A stretch of 64,000 nt of DNA from Bacteroides sp. M10 (GTDB lineage Bacteria; Bacteroidota; Bacteroidia; Bacteroidales; Bacteroidaceae). The notes under the pieces were generated by a model. That model saw only the letters and a list, made by a program, of their open reading frames with translations. It was not told where the DNA came from and made no database searches. The DNA is taken from contig NZ_CP060488.1 of NCBI RefSeq assembly GCF_014334015.1, positions 6,681,935-6,745,934 of the forward strand. The letters are read 5' to 3'. Positions 1 to 8,910 of this stretch are shown in pieces. Position 1 is the stretch's first letter; each line of letters opens with the position of its first letter. A program made the position numbers and the translations under genes.

Positions 1-699
1 ATAACTGTCTCCAAGCAACAACAGATTCAATGTCTTAATCAACAGAAAAGAGAGTGGAAGAAGTACAGCCATTGTGCAAAGGAATGGGAATAACTGGTCA
101 CCGGAAATACGGGAAAAGCTTCCTAATCCCCAAATGACATACGCGCGAATATCTTCTTCAACACTGAAAAACTTCAAGACTCCAATCACAGCATTGGCTA
201 CATAACCAATCATCACACCGATAATCAACAGAGTCACGTTTCCTTTTACTTTCTGTGAGGCGAAAGCAATAAGCGCCATGATAGACAATGCTCCTGCAAT
301 AGCGGCAACCGTCAGCGCCAATTCACCAATCAGCCCCAGACTGCTCAACGCCACTCCTCCAAGACTGCCTGACAATAAAACGACAAAAGCTACTCCCATA
401 CTCGCTCCGGAACTAATCCCCAACACTGAAGGCCCTGCCAATGGGTTTCTGAAAACTGTCTGCATCTGCAATCCGCTGACGGACAACCCTGCTCCGGCAA
501 CCAACGCAGTGACTGCCTGGGGCATTCTCGATTTCCAGATAATATTCGTCCAGATGTGGTTCTCATGATCTCCCCACAGGCAAATATCCCATACAGCACG
601 AAACGGTATAGATACAGAACCCAATACGAGATTCAGGAAGAAAAGAAAAAAAATCAATCCAACCAACAGAAGCATCAACAACCAGACAGGAGTTTTCAT
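1..699 (-). CDS. FecCD/BtuC-type ABC permease, partial (runs off the left edge)
   Basis: Inner-membrane permease of a corrinoid or iron-chelate ABC importer. Only the first 233 residues lie in the window; the frame is still open at base 1. After a hydrophobic first helix come VSGLQMQTVFRNPLAGPSVL and the following GISSGAS stretch, typical of the FecCD family and nearly the same as in the complete permease at 3436-4452. The start is the ATG at 697-699, seven bases after the stop of the binding-protein gene at 707-1891, so the two are one operon. The cobalamin riboswitch ahead of that operon argues for a cobalamin-type substrate rather than heme or siderophore. Confidence 0.9.
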   Translation of the reverse strand, partial: MKTPVWLLMLLLVGLIFFLFFLNLVLGSVSIPFRAVWDICLWGDHENHIWTNIIWKSRMPQAVTALVAGAGLSVSGLQMQTVFRNPLAGPSVLGISSGASMGVAFVVLLSGSLGGVALSSLGLIGELALTVAAIAGALSIMALIAFASQKVKGNVTLLIIGVMIGYVANAVIGVLKFFSVEEDIRAYVIWGLGSFSRISGDQLFPFLCTMAVLLPLSFLLIKTLNLLLLGDSY

Positions 700-706
700 A
701 TCCTTC

Positions 707-1891
707 TCATTTTAAAAGCTCATAAAAAACGGGAGTATATTCCGGTAGCAGTTCCGGATGAAATACTTTAATCAAATCTTTCAGCAGCACTTCCGGATGA
801 GTGGGAACATTCTCATAATAAGGTTTCTCCTTGAGATTGCAATAAATCACTCCTTTATCTTTGAATGCCCGGAAATCAGCATACCGGGAATCCTGCGCTT
901 TCAAGGCGTCGTAAGTGAACGTGCCGTTATGACTGTTCAATATCCGCCAATAATCAGCACTTTCCGCGCGGCTATAAACAGTCTCAAAGTCTAAAGTCAC
1001 TCCACCTGTATTCGGATCATCTTTTAGGAAATAATCGGCACCGGCATCCCGGAAAAGTTGTGCGAGGAAATTACGTCCTCCTACGGCGTACCAGTTGCCG
1101 CCACGCAGCTCACCACTAAAAACAACCGGCTTTTTCTCAATCTTTGCCGTCAGCTGCTTCAATGTATTATATTCAGTCTTAATCGAATCAAAGATCGCAT
1201 TTGCTTTCTCCTCTTCTCCAATCAGCAGACCGATAAACTTAATCCATTCTGCCTGCCCGAGGGGAGAATTCTCTTTATATCCCAAATGCGGAATCAAAGG
1301 AATACCTACCTCTTTCAATGCGTCATATCCTCCCCGTTTAAAAGGAGAAATCAGAATCAGATCGGGATTCATGGAGATAATGACTTCATTATCAAAGTTC
1401 CCCTCTATCCCTATCTTACGAATTTTCTTCTCTTTCAACCGGCGTTTTACTTCCTCATTAAACAAATGGCGGGTACTTGTGATACCTACCACATGATCCA
1501 ACTCATCCAGTTTTATAAAATTGGACAGCTGCAACGAAGTCATACAAATGATATTCTTAATCGGAACGGGCTGCACTACATAATCAGCGGATACTTTATT
1601 TTTCGCAAAGGCTTCCTTATCCCTGACAAACGCATACTGATAAATTTCCCCTTTACCTTTTTCTTTCTGCGGGTCTTGAATAGTTACCAGACACCCTCCC
1701 TCTACATATTGCACTTCGAAACCTTCAGCATATTCCGGAAGAATGATCCGGGAGGAATCAGAGGTGCTAACCGCCACTCCGACTGCCTGCGTATTGTTTT
1801 TACTTTTCTGTCCACAAGAAACGAGAAATAACAAAAGGCAAACAACCGGCCAGTATTTTCCTTTCAGCCGCATACTATTATATCTGCTCAT
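707..1891 (-). CDS. Periplasmic binding lipoprotein of a cobalamin-type ABC importer (BtuF-like)
   Basis: Substrate-binding component that would hand a corrinoid to the permease encoded just downstream. The 394-residue protein starts with a lipoprotein signal ending LVSC (Cys about 26), then carries a TroA/BtuF-type fold: an N-lobe with PIKNIICMTSLQLSNFIKLD, NPDLILISP near the middle, and a C-lobe with FLAQLFRDAGADYFL. A second Met at residue 7 is an equally good start. It is about the same size as the paralogue at 2306-3439, including an N-terminal segment of about 90 residues before the binding fold. Control by the upstream cobalamin riboswitch (1971-2155) is expected. Corrinoid as ligand is inferred from the riboswitch, not from ligand residues. 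Confidence 0.88.
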   Translation of the reverse strand: MSRYNSMRLKGKYWPVVCLLLFLVSCGQKSKNNTQAVGVAVSTSDSSRIILPEYAEGFEVQYVEGGCLVTIQDPQKEKGKGEIYQYAFVRDKEAFAKNKVSADYVVQPVPIKNIICMTSLQLSNFIKLDELDHVVGITSTRHLFNEEVKRRLKEKKIRKIGIEGNFDNEVIISMNPDLILISPFKRGGYDALKEVGIPLIPHLGYKENSPLGQAEWIKFIGLLIGEEEKANAIFDSIKTEYNTLKQLTAKIEKKPVVFSGELRGGNWYAVGGRNFLAQLFRDAGADYFLKDDPNTGGVTLDFETVYSRAESADYWRILNSHNGTFTYDALKAQDSRYADFRAFKDKGVIYCNLKEKPYYENVPTHPEVLLKDLIKVFHPELLPEYTPVFYELLK

Positions 1892-1970
1892 ATTTTATCT
1901 ATAAGATTAATCTTCAGATTATTCAAGTATTTTTCGAACCTTACTCCCGGAAAGTATCGAAAACTTCATT

Positions 1971-2155
1971 CTGGCAGGTCTTCTGACTTACTCCATTTTC
2001 CTGACGCCCTTCCCGCCTCTTCATGATCGAGACAGTGGATTTGAGTATTGCAGGAAAACTTCAGCGGAGCTTACAGCAGCGGGTCTGTTCAGGATTTTCA
2101 CCTGATTCCCTTTTCACCACTCTTTCCGTAGCATCGGAAAAGTGACACCAAAATT
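1971..2155 (-). promoter_or_regulatory. Cobalamin riboswitch in front of the minus-strand ABC operon
   Basis: Read on the minus strand this leader contains the cobalamin aptamer core: GGGAATCAGGTGAAAATCC, then ACAGACCCGCTGCTGTAA, and at the 3' end AGTCAGAAGACCTGCCAG. A -7 box (CAAAGATA on the plus strand, 2163-2170, i.e. TAtcTTTG) places transcription start just before the aptamer. About 80 bases separate the aptamer from the binding-protein ATG. By family knowledge, adenosylcobalamin binding lowers expression of the downstream uptake genes. Confidence 0.93.
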
Positions 2156-2233
2156 CACCTTGCAAAGATACATAAATAGGAATGATTTCGGAGAAAATGC
2201 AATAAAAAAAGAAAGAATATCTCCAAAGATACT

Positions 2234-2241
2234 TATCTTTG
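2234..2241 (+). promoter_or_regulatory. -7 box for the plus-strand btuFCD operon
   Basis: TATCTTTG matches the Bacteroides TAnnTTTG -7 consensus and lies about 65 bases before the binding-protein start at 2306. No convincing -33 element is visible. The leader that follows is too short for a cobalamin aptamer, so this operon seems to lack the riboswitch that its divergent neighbour has. Confidence 0.55.
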
Positions 2242-2305
2242 CCCCACAATGTCAATCTTCAGACACCGAAAATTATTTATTCATTTAAAAGATACACGAA
2301 TAAAG

Positions 2306-3439
2306 ATGAAATCTCCTATTTCAATCCTCACATGGCTATGTCTTCTCTTCCTGGCTAGTTGTATATCCAACAAGAAGACTTCTCTCGAGGCTTTCAAACA
2401 GGATGTCTATACACCTGAATATGCTACCGGATTCAAGATTATGGGTGCGGACAATACCGCCAGCACACTTATTCAGGTTTCCAATCCATGGCAGGGAGCC
2501 AAAGACGTGAAAATGTCTTATTTCATTTCCCGCAACGGTGAACAAGCGCCTGCCGGATTTACCGGTCCTACGATTCCTGCCGGAGCCAAACGCATCGTAT
2601 GTATGGCTTCTTCCTACATCGCCATGTTCGACGCATTAGGACAAGTGGACAGAATTATCGGAGTATCGGGCATCGACTATGTATCCAATCCATATATCCT
2701 TGCACACAAAGATTCTATTAAGGATATGGGACCCGAAATGAATTATGAGTTATTATTGGGACTGAAACCGGATGTTGTCCTGTTATACGGTATCGGAGAT
2801 GCGCAAACTGCCGTAACAGACAAACTGAAAGAACTGTTTATACCTTATATGTATGTAGGAGAATATTTGGAGGAATCACCGCTTGGTAAAGCCGAATGGC
2901 TGGTAGCTCTTTCCGAATTAACAGACAGCAGGAAAAAAGGCATCGAGATATTCCGTGAAATCCCTAAACGTTATCAAGTTTTGAAAGCGCTCACCGAATC
3001 GGTAGAGCAACGTCCTACCGTTATGCTCAATACCCCGTGGAACGACAGTTGGGTGATGCCTTCCACACAAAGTTACATGGCACAATTGGTAACTGATGCG
3101 GGTGCGGATTACATCTACAAAGAAAACAATTCTAACAGTTCCACTCCCATCGGACTGGAAACGGCTTACAAACTGATACAAAAGGCCGACTACTGGATTA
3201 ATGTAGGCATGGCTTCTACGTTGGATGAACTAAAGACGGTCAATCCTAAATTTGTAGACGCCAAAGCTGTACGCGAAAAAACTGTTTACAACAACAATTT
3301 ACGAACAACACCGACAGGAGGTAATGACTACTGGGAATCTGCAGTAGTACGTCCCGACATCGTATTGCGTGACCTGATTCATATCTTTCACCCCGAACTC
3401 GTATCCGATTCACTTTACTATTACAGACACCTGGAATGA
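2306..3439 (+). CDS. btuF: BtuF-like periplasmic cobalamin-binding lipoprotein
   Basis: Substrate-binding lipoprotein of the complete ABC importer encoded at 2306-5204. I start it at the ATG at 2306, because the lipoprotein signal MKSPISILTWLCLLFLASC (Cys19) begins there; the frame is open further upstream from 2249 but that adds a charged stretch before the signal. The 377-residue product has GAKRIVCMASSYIAMFDALG in the N-lobe, LLLGLKPDVVLLYG in the middle and a C-lobe with MAQLVTDAGADYIYKENN, as in BtuF/TroA proteins. It overlaps the permease gene by four bases (ATGA), so translation is coupled. It is a diverged paralogue of the protein at 707-1891. Confidence 0.88.
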   Translation: MKSPISILTWLCLLFLASCISNKKTSLEAFKQDVYTPEYATGFKIMGADNTASTLIQVSNPWQGAKDVKMSYFISRNGEQAPAGFTGPTIPAGAKRIVCMASSYIAMFDALGQVDRIIGVSGIDYVSNPYILAHKDSIKDMGPEMNYELLLGLKPDVVLLYGIGDAQTAVTDKLKELFIPYMYVGEYLEESPLGKAEWLVALSELTDSRKKGIEIFREIPKRYQVLKALTESVEQRPTVMLNTPWNDSWVMPSTQSYMAQLVTDAGADYIYKENNSNSSTPIGLETAYKLIQKADYWINVGMASTLDELKTVNPKFVDAKAVREKTVYNNNLRTTPTGGNDYWESAVVRPDIVLRDLIHIFHPELVSDSLYYYRHLE

Positions 3440-4452
3440 AACAGCCTGATAAACGTACTCCCTTTTTATTCATTACACTGGGTATAGTTGCCATACTGTT
3501 ATTACTGATAGACATGGCAACGGGAGATACATATATTCCTATCACCAAGGTATGGGCTGTACTCACCGGAGGCGAATGTGACGAAATGACACGGAATATT
3601 CTCCTTTCTATCCGTTTCATACGGGTAGTGGTAGCGGCTTTGATAGGAATAGCACTCTCCGTTAGCGGTTTACAGATGCAAACAGTATTCCAGAATCCGT
3701 TGGCAGATCCTTACCTGCTGGGAGTAAGTTCCGGTGCAGGACTGGGCGTAGCTCTGTTCATACTAGGTGCTCCATTACTTGGATGGGCGGAGTTTCCAAT
3801 TCTTCAGTCGCTGGGTATCGTAGGTTCGGGCTGGATAGGAACTGCCGTAATCTTATTGGGAGTAGCCATTATCAGCCGGAAAGTAAAAAACATTCTCGGT
3901 GTATTGATCATGGGAGTTATGATAGGCTACGTAGCAGGCGCTATCATTCAGATACTCCAATACCTAAGTTCGGCCGAACAACTGAAAATGTTCACACTCT
4001 GGTCAATGGGATCTCTTAGCCATATCACAGTCACCCAATTGGGAATCATGATACCAATGCTATGTATCGGCTTACTGATTTCCGTAGCCTGTATCAAATC
4101 GCTGAACCTGCTACTGCTCGGTGAAAATTATGCACGAACGATGGGAATGAACATTAAACGTTCACGCACGTTCATCTTCGTTTCTACCGCACTGCTGACA
4201 GGAACGGTCACCGCTTTCTGTGGTCCGGTAGGATTTATCGGCCTGGCAGTACCGCACGTCACACGACTGCTGTTCAACAACGCCGACCACCGGATACTGG
4301 TCCCCGGCACCATGCTGACAGGGCTTATCAGCATGCTTCTCTGCGACATCATCGCCAAGAAGTTTCTGCTTCCGGTTAACTGCATCACCGCCTTACTAGG
4401 TGTTCCGGTTATTTTATGGGTAATTGCTAAAAACTTGCGTAGATTCAAATGA
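3436..4452 (+). CDS. btuC: BtuC-like ABC permease
   Basis: Inner-membrane permease of 338 residues with the FecCD hallmarks: many hydrophobic helices, SVSGLQMQTVFQNPLADPYL near residues 75-95, LGVSSGAG after it, and GPVGFIGLAVPHVTRLLF near the C-terminus, the loop that contacts the ATPase. It sits between the binding protein (four-base overlap) and the ATPase (four-base overlap), giving an intact F-C-D unit. The length fits the family (about 320-340 residues). Corrinoid import is inferred from the neighbouring cobalamin riboswitches; heme or siderophore import uses the same fold and cannot be excluded from this gene alone. Confidence 0.9.
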   Translation: MKQPDKRTPFLFITLGIVAILLLLIDMATGDTYIPITKVWAVLTGGECDEMTRNILLSIRFIRVVVAALIGIALSVSGLQMQTVFQNPLADPYLLGVSSGAGLGVALFILGAPLLGWAEFPILQSLGIVGSGWIGTAVILLGVAIISRKVKNILGVLIMGVMIGYVAGAIIQILQYLSSAEQLKMFTLWSMGSLSHITVTQLGIMIPMLCIGLLISVACIKSLNLLLLGENYARTMGMNIKRSRTFIFVSTALLTGTVTAFCGPVGFIGLAVPHVTRLLFNNADHRILVPGTMLTGLISMLLCDIIAKKFLLPVNCITALLGVPVILWVIAKNLRRFK

Positions 4453-5204
4453 TAGAACTTAAAGAACTGACATTAGGATATGGACAGCGCACGCTGTTGG
4501 AAACGGTAAATGCCCGAATCACAGGCGGACAACTCGTTGCCCTGTTAGGACGTAACGGAACGGGAAAGAGCACCCTGCTCCGTGCTATGATGGGGCTGGA
4601 AAAGCCTCAATCAGGAGAGATTACTCTGCAAGGAAAAAACATAGCATCATTGAAACCGGAAAAATTAGCCCGGAATATAAGCTTTGTCACCACCGATAAA
4701 GTACGTATCGCTAATCTCCGCTGTAAAGATGTAGTAGCCTTAGGGCGTGCTCCCTATACCAACTGGATCGGCCAACTGCAACCGGAAGACCAAAAGCGGG
4801 TGGATGACGCTATGCAGCTAGTCGGTATGTCCGGTTATGCAGAAAAGACAATGGATAAAATGTCCGATGGCGAATGTCAGCGAATCATGATTGCCCGTGC
4901 TCTTGCACAGGATACTCCCGTCATCCTGCTTGATGAACCGACCGCCTTCCTGGACTTACCTAACCGCTACGAGCTCTGTTTGCTTTTAAAGAAACTGGCA
5001 CAGGAAGAAAAAAAATGTGTCTTATTCTCCACTCATGACCTCGACATTGCCTTATCGCTTTGCGACTCCATCATGCTCATCGATAATCCGCAGATGTACA
5101 CGCTGCCTACTCCGGAAATGGTGGCTAGCGGACATATAGAAAGACTTTTCCGAAATGAATCCGTCACGTTTGATGTGCAGGAGATGAGAGTACGCATCAA
5201 ATAA
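4449..5204 (+). CDS. btuD: BtuD-like ABC transporter ATPase
   Basis: Cytoplasmic ATPase that drives the permease encoded directly upstream. In its 251 residues the Walker A motif GRNGTGKS is at 34-41, the signature reads MSDGECQRIMIARAL (a D replaces the usual G of LSGGE, as is common in BtuD/FhuC relatives), Walker B is PVILLDEPT, and the switch His lies in FSTHDLD. It overlaps btuC by ATGA. It is the only ATPase seen for the two permeases in the window, so it may serve both unless the left-hand operon carries its own beyond base 1. Confidence 0.93.
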   Translation: MIELKELTLGYGQRTLLETVNARITGGQLVALLGRNGTGKSTLLRAMMGLEKPQSGEITLQGKNIASLKPEKLARNISFVTTDKVRIANLRCKDVVALGRAPYTNWIGQLQPEDQKRVDDAMQLVGMSGYAEKTMDKMSDGECQRIMIARALAQDTPVILLDEPTAFLDLPNRYELCLLLKKLAQEEKKCVLFSTHDLDIALSLCDSIMLIDNPQMYTLPTPEMVASGHIERLFRNESVTFDVQEMRVRIK

Positions 5205-5260
5205 ACAAACAGATATCCGACAAGAATCAGACTGTGTATAAAATAAATAGGTAGCATTCA

Positions 5261-5291
5261 TTTGGGTTCCTATATAAATTCGCTATCTTTG
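5261..5291 (+). promoter_or_regulatory. Bacteroides promoter of the riboswitch-controlled transporter
   Basis: TTTG at 5261-5264 and TATCTTTG at 5284-5291 are separated by 19 bases, the standard Bacteroides -33/-7 arrangement. Transcription would start just before the cobalamin aptamer at about 5298. Confidence 0.8.
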
Positions 5292-5297
5292 CCCCGA

Positions 5298-5478
5298 ATT
5301 GGTTTCAGATAGCCATATCAACTATCTGAATTAAAAGGGAATCGGGTGTAAATCCCGGACAGTCCCGCTGCTGTGAAACTCCATTCAACTTCTTGATATT
5401 TACTTTTACCACTGACCAGGTATCGATAGTCAAGGTCGGGAAGGCATCAGGAAGGGAGTCAGTCAGAAGACCTGCCAT
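5298..5478 (+). promoter_or_regulatory. Cobalamin riboswitch upstream of an AspT/YidE-family transporter
   Basis: The aptamer core is clear: GGGAATCGGGTGTAAATCCC, ACAGTCCCGCTGCTGTGAAA, and the closing AGTCAGAAGACCTGCC. It has its own promoter at 5261-5291, so it belongs to the gene at 5706 rather than to btuFCD upstream. About 225 bases of leader follow the aptamer before the ATG and contain a strong hairpin (5641-5667). Confidence 0.93.
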
Positions 5479-5640
5479 TCATACCTTTATAGTTGTTTTT
5501 ACTCGTGGGATAGGAAAACGGCAGACTGTAAAAAAAGAATCGAGTAGTCATGACATCGGAAATGATTGAAGGAGGATAAATTCTCTCTAGCTAAAATATC
5601 AAAAGGACGGCATTAGACCGTCATGCTCAATGTGTGCGTA

Positions 5641-5667
5641 TCCCCGCAGAAGTGATTTCTCCGGGGG
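5641..5667 (+). terminator. GC-rich hairpin between riboswitch and start codon, possible expression platform
   Basis: CCCCG (5642-5646) pairs with CGGGG (5662-5666) and AGAA (5648-5651) with TTCT (5657-5660), leaving one C-C mismatch and a five-base loop. It is followed by TACTTTTAACT, a poor U-tract, so it may be a weak terminator or a translational element. A GTG at 5634 opens the same reading frame through this hairpin, but that start is unlikely. Confidence 0.5.
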
Positions 5668-5705
5668 TACTTTTAACTAAAAAATATCATCATATAATAA
5701 TCACA

Positions 5706-7391
5706 ATGGAAGTTCTAAGAAATTTATTTGAAGGTTACCCCAATCTTTGGGGCGGCGGAGTGGCACACTCCGTACTGATTCTGTCACTAACCATAGCGTT
5801 TGGAATCATCCTTGCAAAAATCAAAGTGCGGGGAGTATCTCTGGGAGTTACCTGGATACTCTTTGTCGGAATCGTATTCGGCCATTTCAACATGAATCTG
5901 GACGAACACCTGCTCCACTTTCTAAAAGAATTCGGATTGATTCTGTTTGTTTACTCAATTGGTTTGCAGGTAGGGCCCGGCTTTTTTTCAGCATTCAAAA
6001 AGGGGGGCTTTACCCTGAATATGTTGGCCATGCTGGTAGTAGTATTAGGAGTAACCATCACTGTTATCCTGCACTTCACCACCGGAACTCCGATTACCAC
6101 AATGGTAGGTATTTTGTCCGGAGCTGTCACCAATACTCCGGGGCTGGGAGCCGCACAACAGGCCAATAGTGATTTGAATGGAATAGATGCTCCCGAAATT
6201 GCTTTGGGATATGCTGTCAGTTATCCGCTGGGTGTAGTAGGTATCATCCTTTCACTGCTTGCTTTGAAATATCTCCTTCGCATCAATACTGCTCAAGAAG
6301 AAAAAGAAGCAGAAGTCGGTCTGGGACATCTCCAGGAACTTACCGTACGTCCTATCTCCATTGAAGTGAGAAACGAATCGGTAGACGGCATCAGGATTAA
6401 AGAACTCCGCCCGTTACTGAACCGTAAGTTTGTCATTTCCCGCATCAAACACCGCGAGGGTGGAGAAACCGAATTGGTCAATTCCGAAACAATTCTACAT
6501 GTAGGGGATATCATATTAGTGATCTCTACCCCGATTGACGTGGAAGCAATCACTATATTCTTCGGAAAGGAAATCAAAATGGAATGGGAACAACTGAACA
6601 AAGAGCTCATTTCACGCCGTATCCTGATTACTAAACCGGAATTGAACGGGAAAACGCTCTCACAACTCAAAATCAGAAATAACTTCGGAGCAAACATCAC
6701 CCGTATCAATCGTTCGGGAGTAGACTTGGTAGCTTCTCCACAATTACAGTTACAAATGGGAGACCGTGTCACCATTGTAGGTTCCGAACTGGCTGTTGCC
6801 CATGCAGAGAAAGTACTTGGCAACTCCATGAAACGCTTGAATCACCCGAACCTGATTCCTATCTTTATAGGTATCGCTTTAGGATGTATTCTGGGAAGTC
6901 TTCCTTTCGCATTTCCCGGAATCCCGCAACCTGTGAAACTAGGACTGGCAGGCGGTCCGCTCATCGTTTCTATCCTGATTAGCCGTTTCGGTCCGAAATA
7001 CAAGCTGATTACTTATACCACCATGAGTGCCAACCTGATGCTTCGTGAAATCGGTATTTCCATCTTCCTCGCCTGCGTAGGTTTAGGAGCAGGCGAAGGC
7101 TTTGTAGACACAGTCATTCATGGCGGAGGATATATATGGGTAGGCTACGGAGTAATCATAACCATCCTGCCACTTCTAATTACAGGATTGGTAGGACGGT
7201 ATTATTGCAAGCTGAATTATTTCACGCTTATCGGGGTTCTGGCTGGTTCTACTACCAATCCGCCGGCATTGGCTTACTCCAATGACCTGACCTCCTGTGA
7301 TGCACCTGCCGTTGGTTACGCTACGGTCTATCCGCTCACCATGTTTCTGCGAGTATTGACGGCACAAATATTGATTCTGTCGTTGGGATAA
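5706..7391 (+). CDS. AspT/YidE-family transporter with central RCK_C domains, under a cobalamin riboswitch
   Basis: Putative inner-membrane transporter of 561 residues. Helices at both ends carry the duplicated Asp-Al_Ex domain: [20 protein letters not shown] in the first half, and [18 protein letters not shown] with a nearby ATVYP in the second. Between them are two TrkA-C (RCK_C) domains (about residues 220-390), with [10 protein letters not shown] and [11 protein letters not shown] start at the ATG at 5706 ([10 protein letters not shown]), giving the normal family N-terminus. Known members include aspartate:alanine antiporters, but most homologues have no known substrate. The riboswitch suggests a substrate linked to B12 supply or to a B12-dependent pathway; that is inference. 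Confidence 0.85.
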   Translation: MEVLRNLFEGYPNLWGGGVAHSVLILSLTIAFGIILAKIKVRGVSLGVTWILFVGIVFGHFNMNLDEHLLHFLKEFGLILFVYSIGLQVGPGFFSAFKKGGFTLNMLAMLVVVLGVTITVILHFTTGTPITTMVGILSGAVTNTPGLGAAQQANSDLNGIDAPEIALGYAVSYPLGVVGIILSLLALKYLLRINTAQEEKEAEVGLGHLQELTVRPISIEVRNESVDGIRIKELRPLLNRKFVISRIKHREGGETELVNSETILHVGDIILVISTPIDVEAITIFFGKEIKMEWEQLNKELISRRILITKPELNGKTLSQLKIRNNFGANITRINRSGVDLVASPQLQLQMGDRVTIVGSELAVAHAEKVLGNSMKRLNHPNLIPIFIGIALGCILGSLPFAFPGIPQPVKLGLAGGPLIVSILISRFGPKYKLITYTTMSANLMLREIGISIFLACVGLGAGEGFVDTVIHGGGYIWVGYGVIITILPLLITGLVGRYYCKLNYFTLIGVLAGSTTNPPALAYSNDLTSCDAPAVGYATVYPLTMFLRVLTAQILILSLG

Positions 7392-7460
7392 TGACGTCCA
7401 ACTTCTTGCATATCGGTTACAAATCAATAAATTACCTCTTCTTATCTCATTACCATATAG

Positions 7461-7486
7461 TAAAAATTACCAAATGGTAATTTTTA
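7461..7486. promoter_or_regulatory. 26-bp perfect palindrome over the -33 region of the MATE/crp promoter
   Basis: TAAAAATTACCA (7461-7472) is followed by AA and the exact reverse complement TGGTAATTTTTA (7475-7486). The -7 box TACCTTTG of the MATE gene lies at 7503-7510, so the palindrome covers the -33 position. It could be an operator, perhaps for the Crp/Fnr-like protein of the same operon, or a terminator for the upstream transporter gene (7391). Confidence 0.55.
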
Positions 7487-7541
7487 TCTCCTCTCATACC
7501 CCTACCTTTGCCGCCATTTTCAACGACAAAGGTAGAAAGTT

Positions 7542-8897
7542 ATGAAAGATAGTATTGATTTCGGTAGTATGAACATCTCCACGTTGTTCCGTAAGTTACT
7601 AATTCCTACGGTACTTGGGATGGTATTCTCGGCGCTGTTCGTTATTACGGACGGGATATTTGTAGGAAAAGGAATTGGCAGTGATGCACTGGCAGCAGTA
7701 AATATCACCGCACCGCTTTTTATGATTGCAGCGGGTATCGGACTGATGTTCGGAGTGGGAGCTTCGGTGGTGGCTTCCATTCATTTATCTCAAGGAAAAC
7801 GCAAAGTAGCAAATATTAATATCACTCAGGCAATTGCTTTTTCCGCATTGCTCATACTTATCCTGTCTGCTCTGTGTCTTTATTTTATAGAGCCATTGGC
7901 CAGATTATTGGGTAGTTCGGACCGATTGTTGCCGTTGGCCGTAGAATATATGGCATGGTATCTTCCTTTTCTCGTATTCTACGAAGTATTAAATATAGGA
8001 ATGTTCTGCATCCGCCTGGATGGTTCGCCCACCTATGCCATGATGTGTAATGCAGTTGCAGCCATACTCAATATCATACTGGATTATATATTCATCTTCG
8101 AATTTGGTTGGGGAATAATGGGAGCAGCTTTTGCCACCAGTCTGGGGACTGTTGTGGGAGGGTTGATGACACTAATTTACCTACTCCGTTTCTCTCATAC
8201 CCTCCATCTATGCCGGATAAAGTTAAGTATCAAAAGTCTGTTATTGACTCTTCGCAACATCGGTTATATGATTAAACTGGGAAGTTCTGCTTTTATCAGT
8301 GAAGCATCCATTGCCTGTATGATGTTTCTGGGGAACTACGTTTTCATCCACCATCTCGGTGAAGACGGAGTGGCAGCCTTTAGTATTGCCTGTTACTTCT
8401 TCCCTATCATCTTCATGGTCTATAATGCCATTGCACAATCCGCACAACCCATTATCAGCTATAACTTCGGAGCCGGACAGCCCGAGCGTGTACGAAAGAC
8501 ACTGCATCTCGCCATTCGGACCGCTTTAATCTGCGGTATCAGCTTTTTCATTCTTACCGTACTATGCTGCCAAGACATTGTTTCGCTATTCATTGACCGC
8601 AGCTACGCTGCATTCGATATAGCAGTAAACGGACTTCCTTATTTCGGAGCAGGATTCATTTTCTTTGCCGTCAACATGATTGGCATTGGTTATTATCAAA
8701 GCGTTGAAAGAGGTCAGCGGGCAACAATTATCACTCTTCTTCGGGGAGTAGTGTTTATGTTAATCGGATTCTTTACGCTCCCTCCGGTATTGGGTACACC
8801 GGGTATCTGGCTAGCCGTACCATTGGCAGAGTTATTAACTACTTTCTATATTTTCGGAATTTATTTGAAAGATCGTTTCATTGTCTGCCGACGATAA
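7542..8897 (+). CDS. MATE-family multidrug/cation efflux transporter
   Basis: Inner-membrane antiporter of 451 residues with about twelve hydrophobic segments in two related halves. MATE features include LLIPTVLGMVFSALFVITDG in the first helix, GVGASVVASIHLSQGK, and in the second half AQPIISYNFGAGQPERVRK, the family's typical loop. A -7 box TACCTTTG at 7503-7510 precedes it, with a palindrome over the -33 region. Its end nearly abuts the Crp/Fnr-like gene at 8911, so the two form a small operon and the regulator may control the exporter. The substrate cannot be told from sequence. Confidence 0.92.
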   Translation: MKDSIDFGSMNISTLFRKLLIPTVLGMVFSALFVITDGIFVGKGIGSDALAAVNITAPLFMIAAGIGLMFGVGASVVASIHLSQGKRKVANINITQAIAFSALLILILSALCLYFIEPLARLLGSSDRLLPLAVEYMAWYLPFLVFYEVLNIGMFCIRLDGSPTYAMMCNAVAAILNIILDYIFIFEFGWGIMGAAFATSLGTVVGGLMTLIYLLRFSHTLHLCRIKLSIKSLLLTLRNIGYMIKLGSSAFISEASIACMMFLGNYVFIHHLGEDGVAAFSIACYFFPIIFMVYNAIAQSAQPIISYNFGAGQPERVRKTLHLAIRTALICGISFFILTVLCCQDIVSLFIDRSYAAFDIAVNGLPYFGAGFIFFAVNMIGIGYYQSVERGQRATIITLLRGVVFMLIGFFTLPPVLGTPGIWLAVPLAELLTTFYIFGIYLKDRFIVCRR

Positions 8898-8910
8898 GTA
8901 TCTTTGCAAT

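Noticed and set aside
1058..1831. Plus-strand frame of 257 codons
   Set aside because: It lies entirely antisense to the BtuF-like gene at 707-1891, whose lipobox and fold are clear; the product has no recognisable motif.
5634..5705. GTG start 72 bases before the transporter ATG
   Set aside because: This stretch overlaps a strong hairpin in the riboswitch leader and adds residues before the normal family N-terminus.
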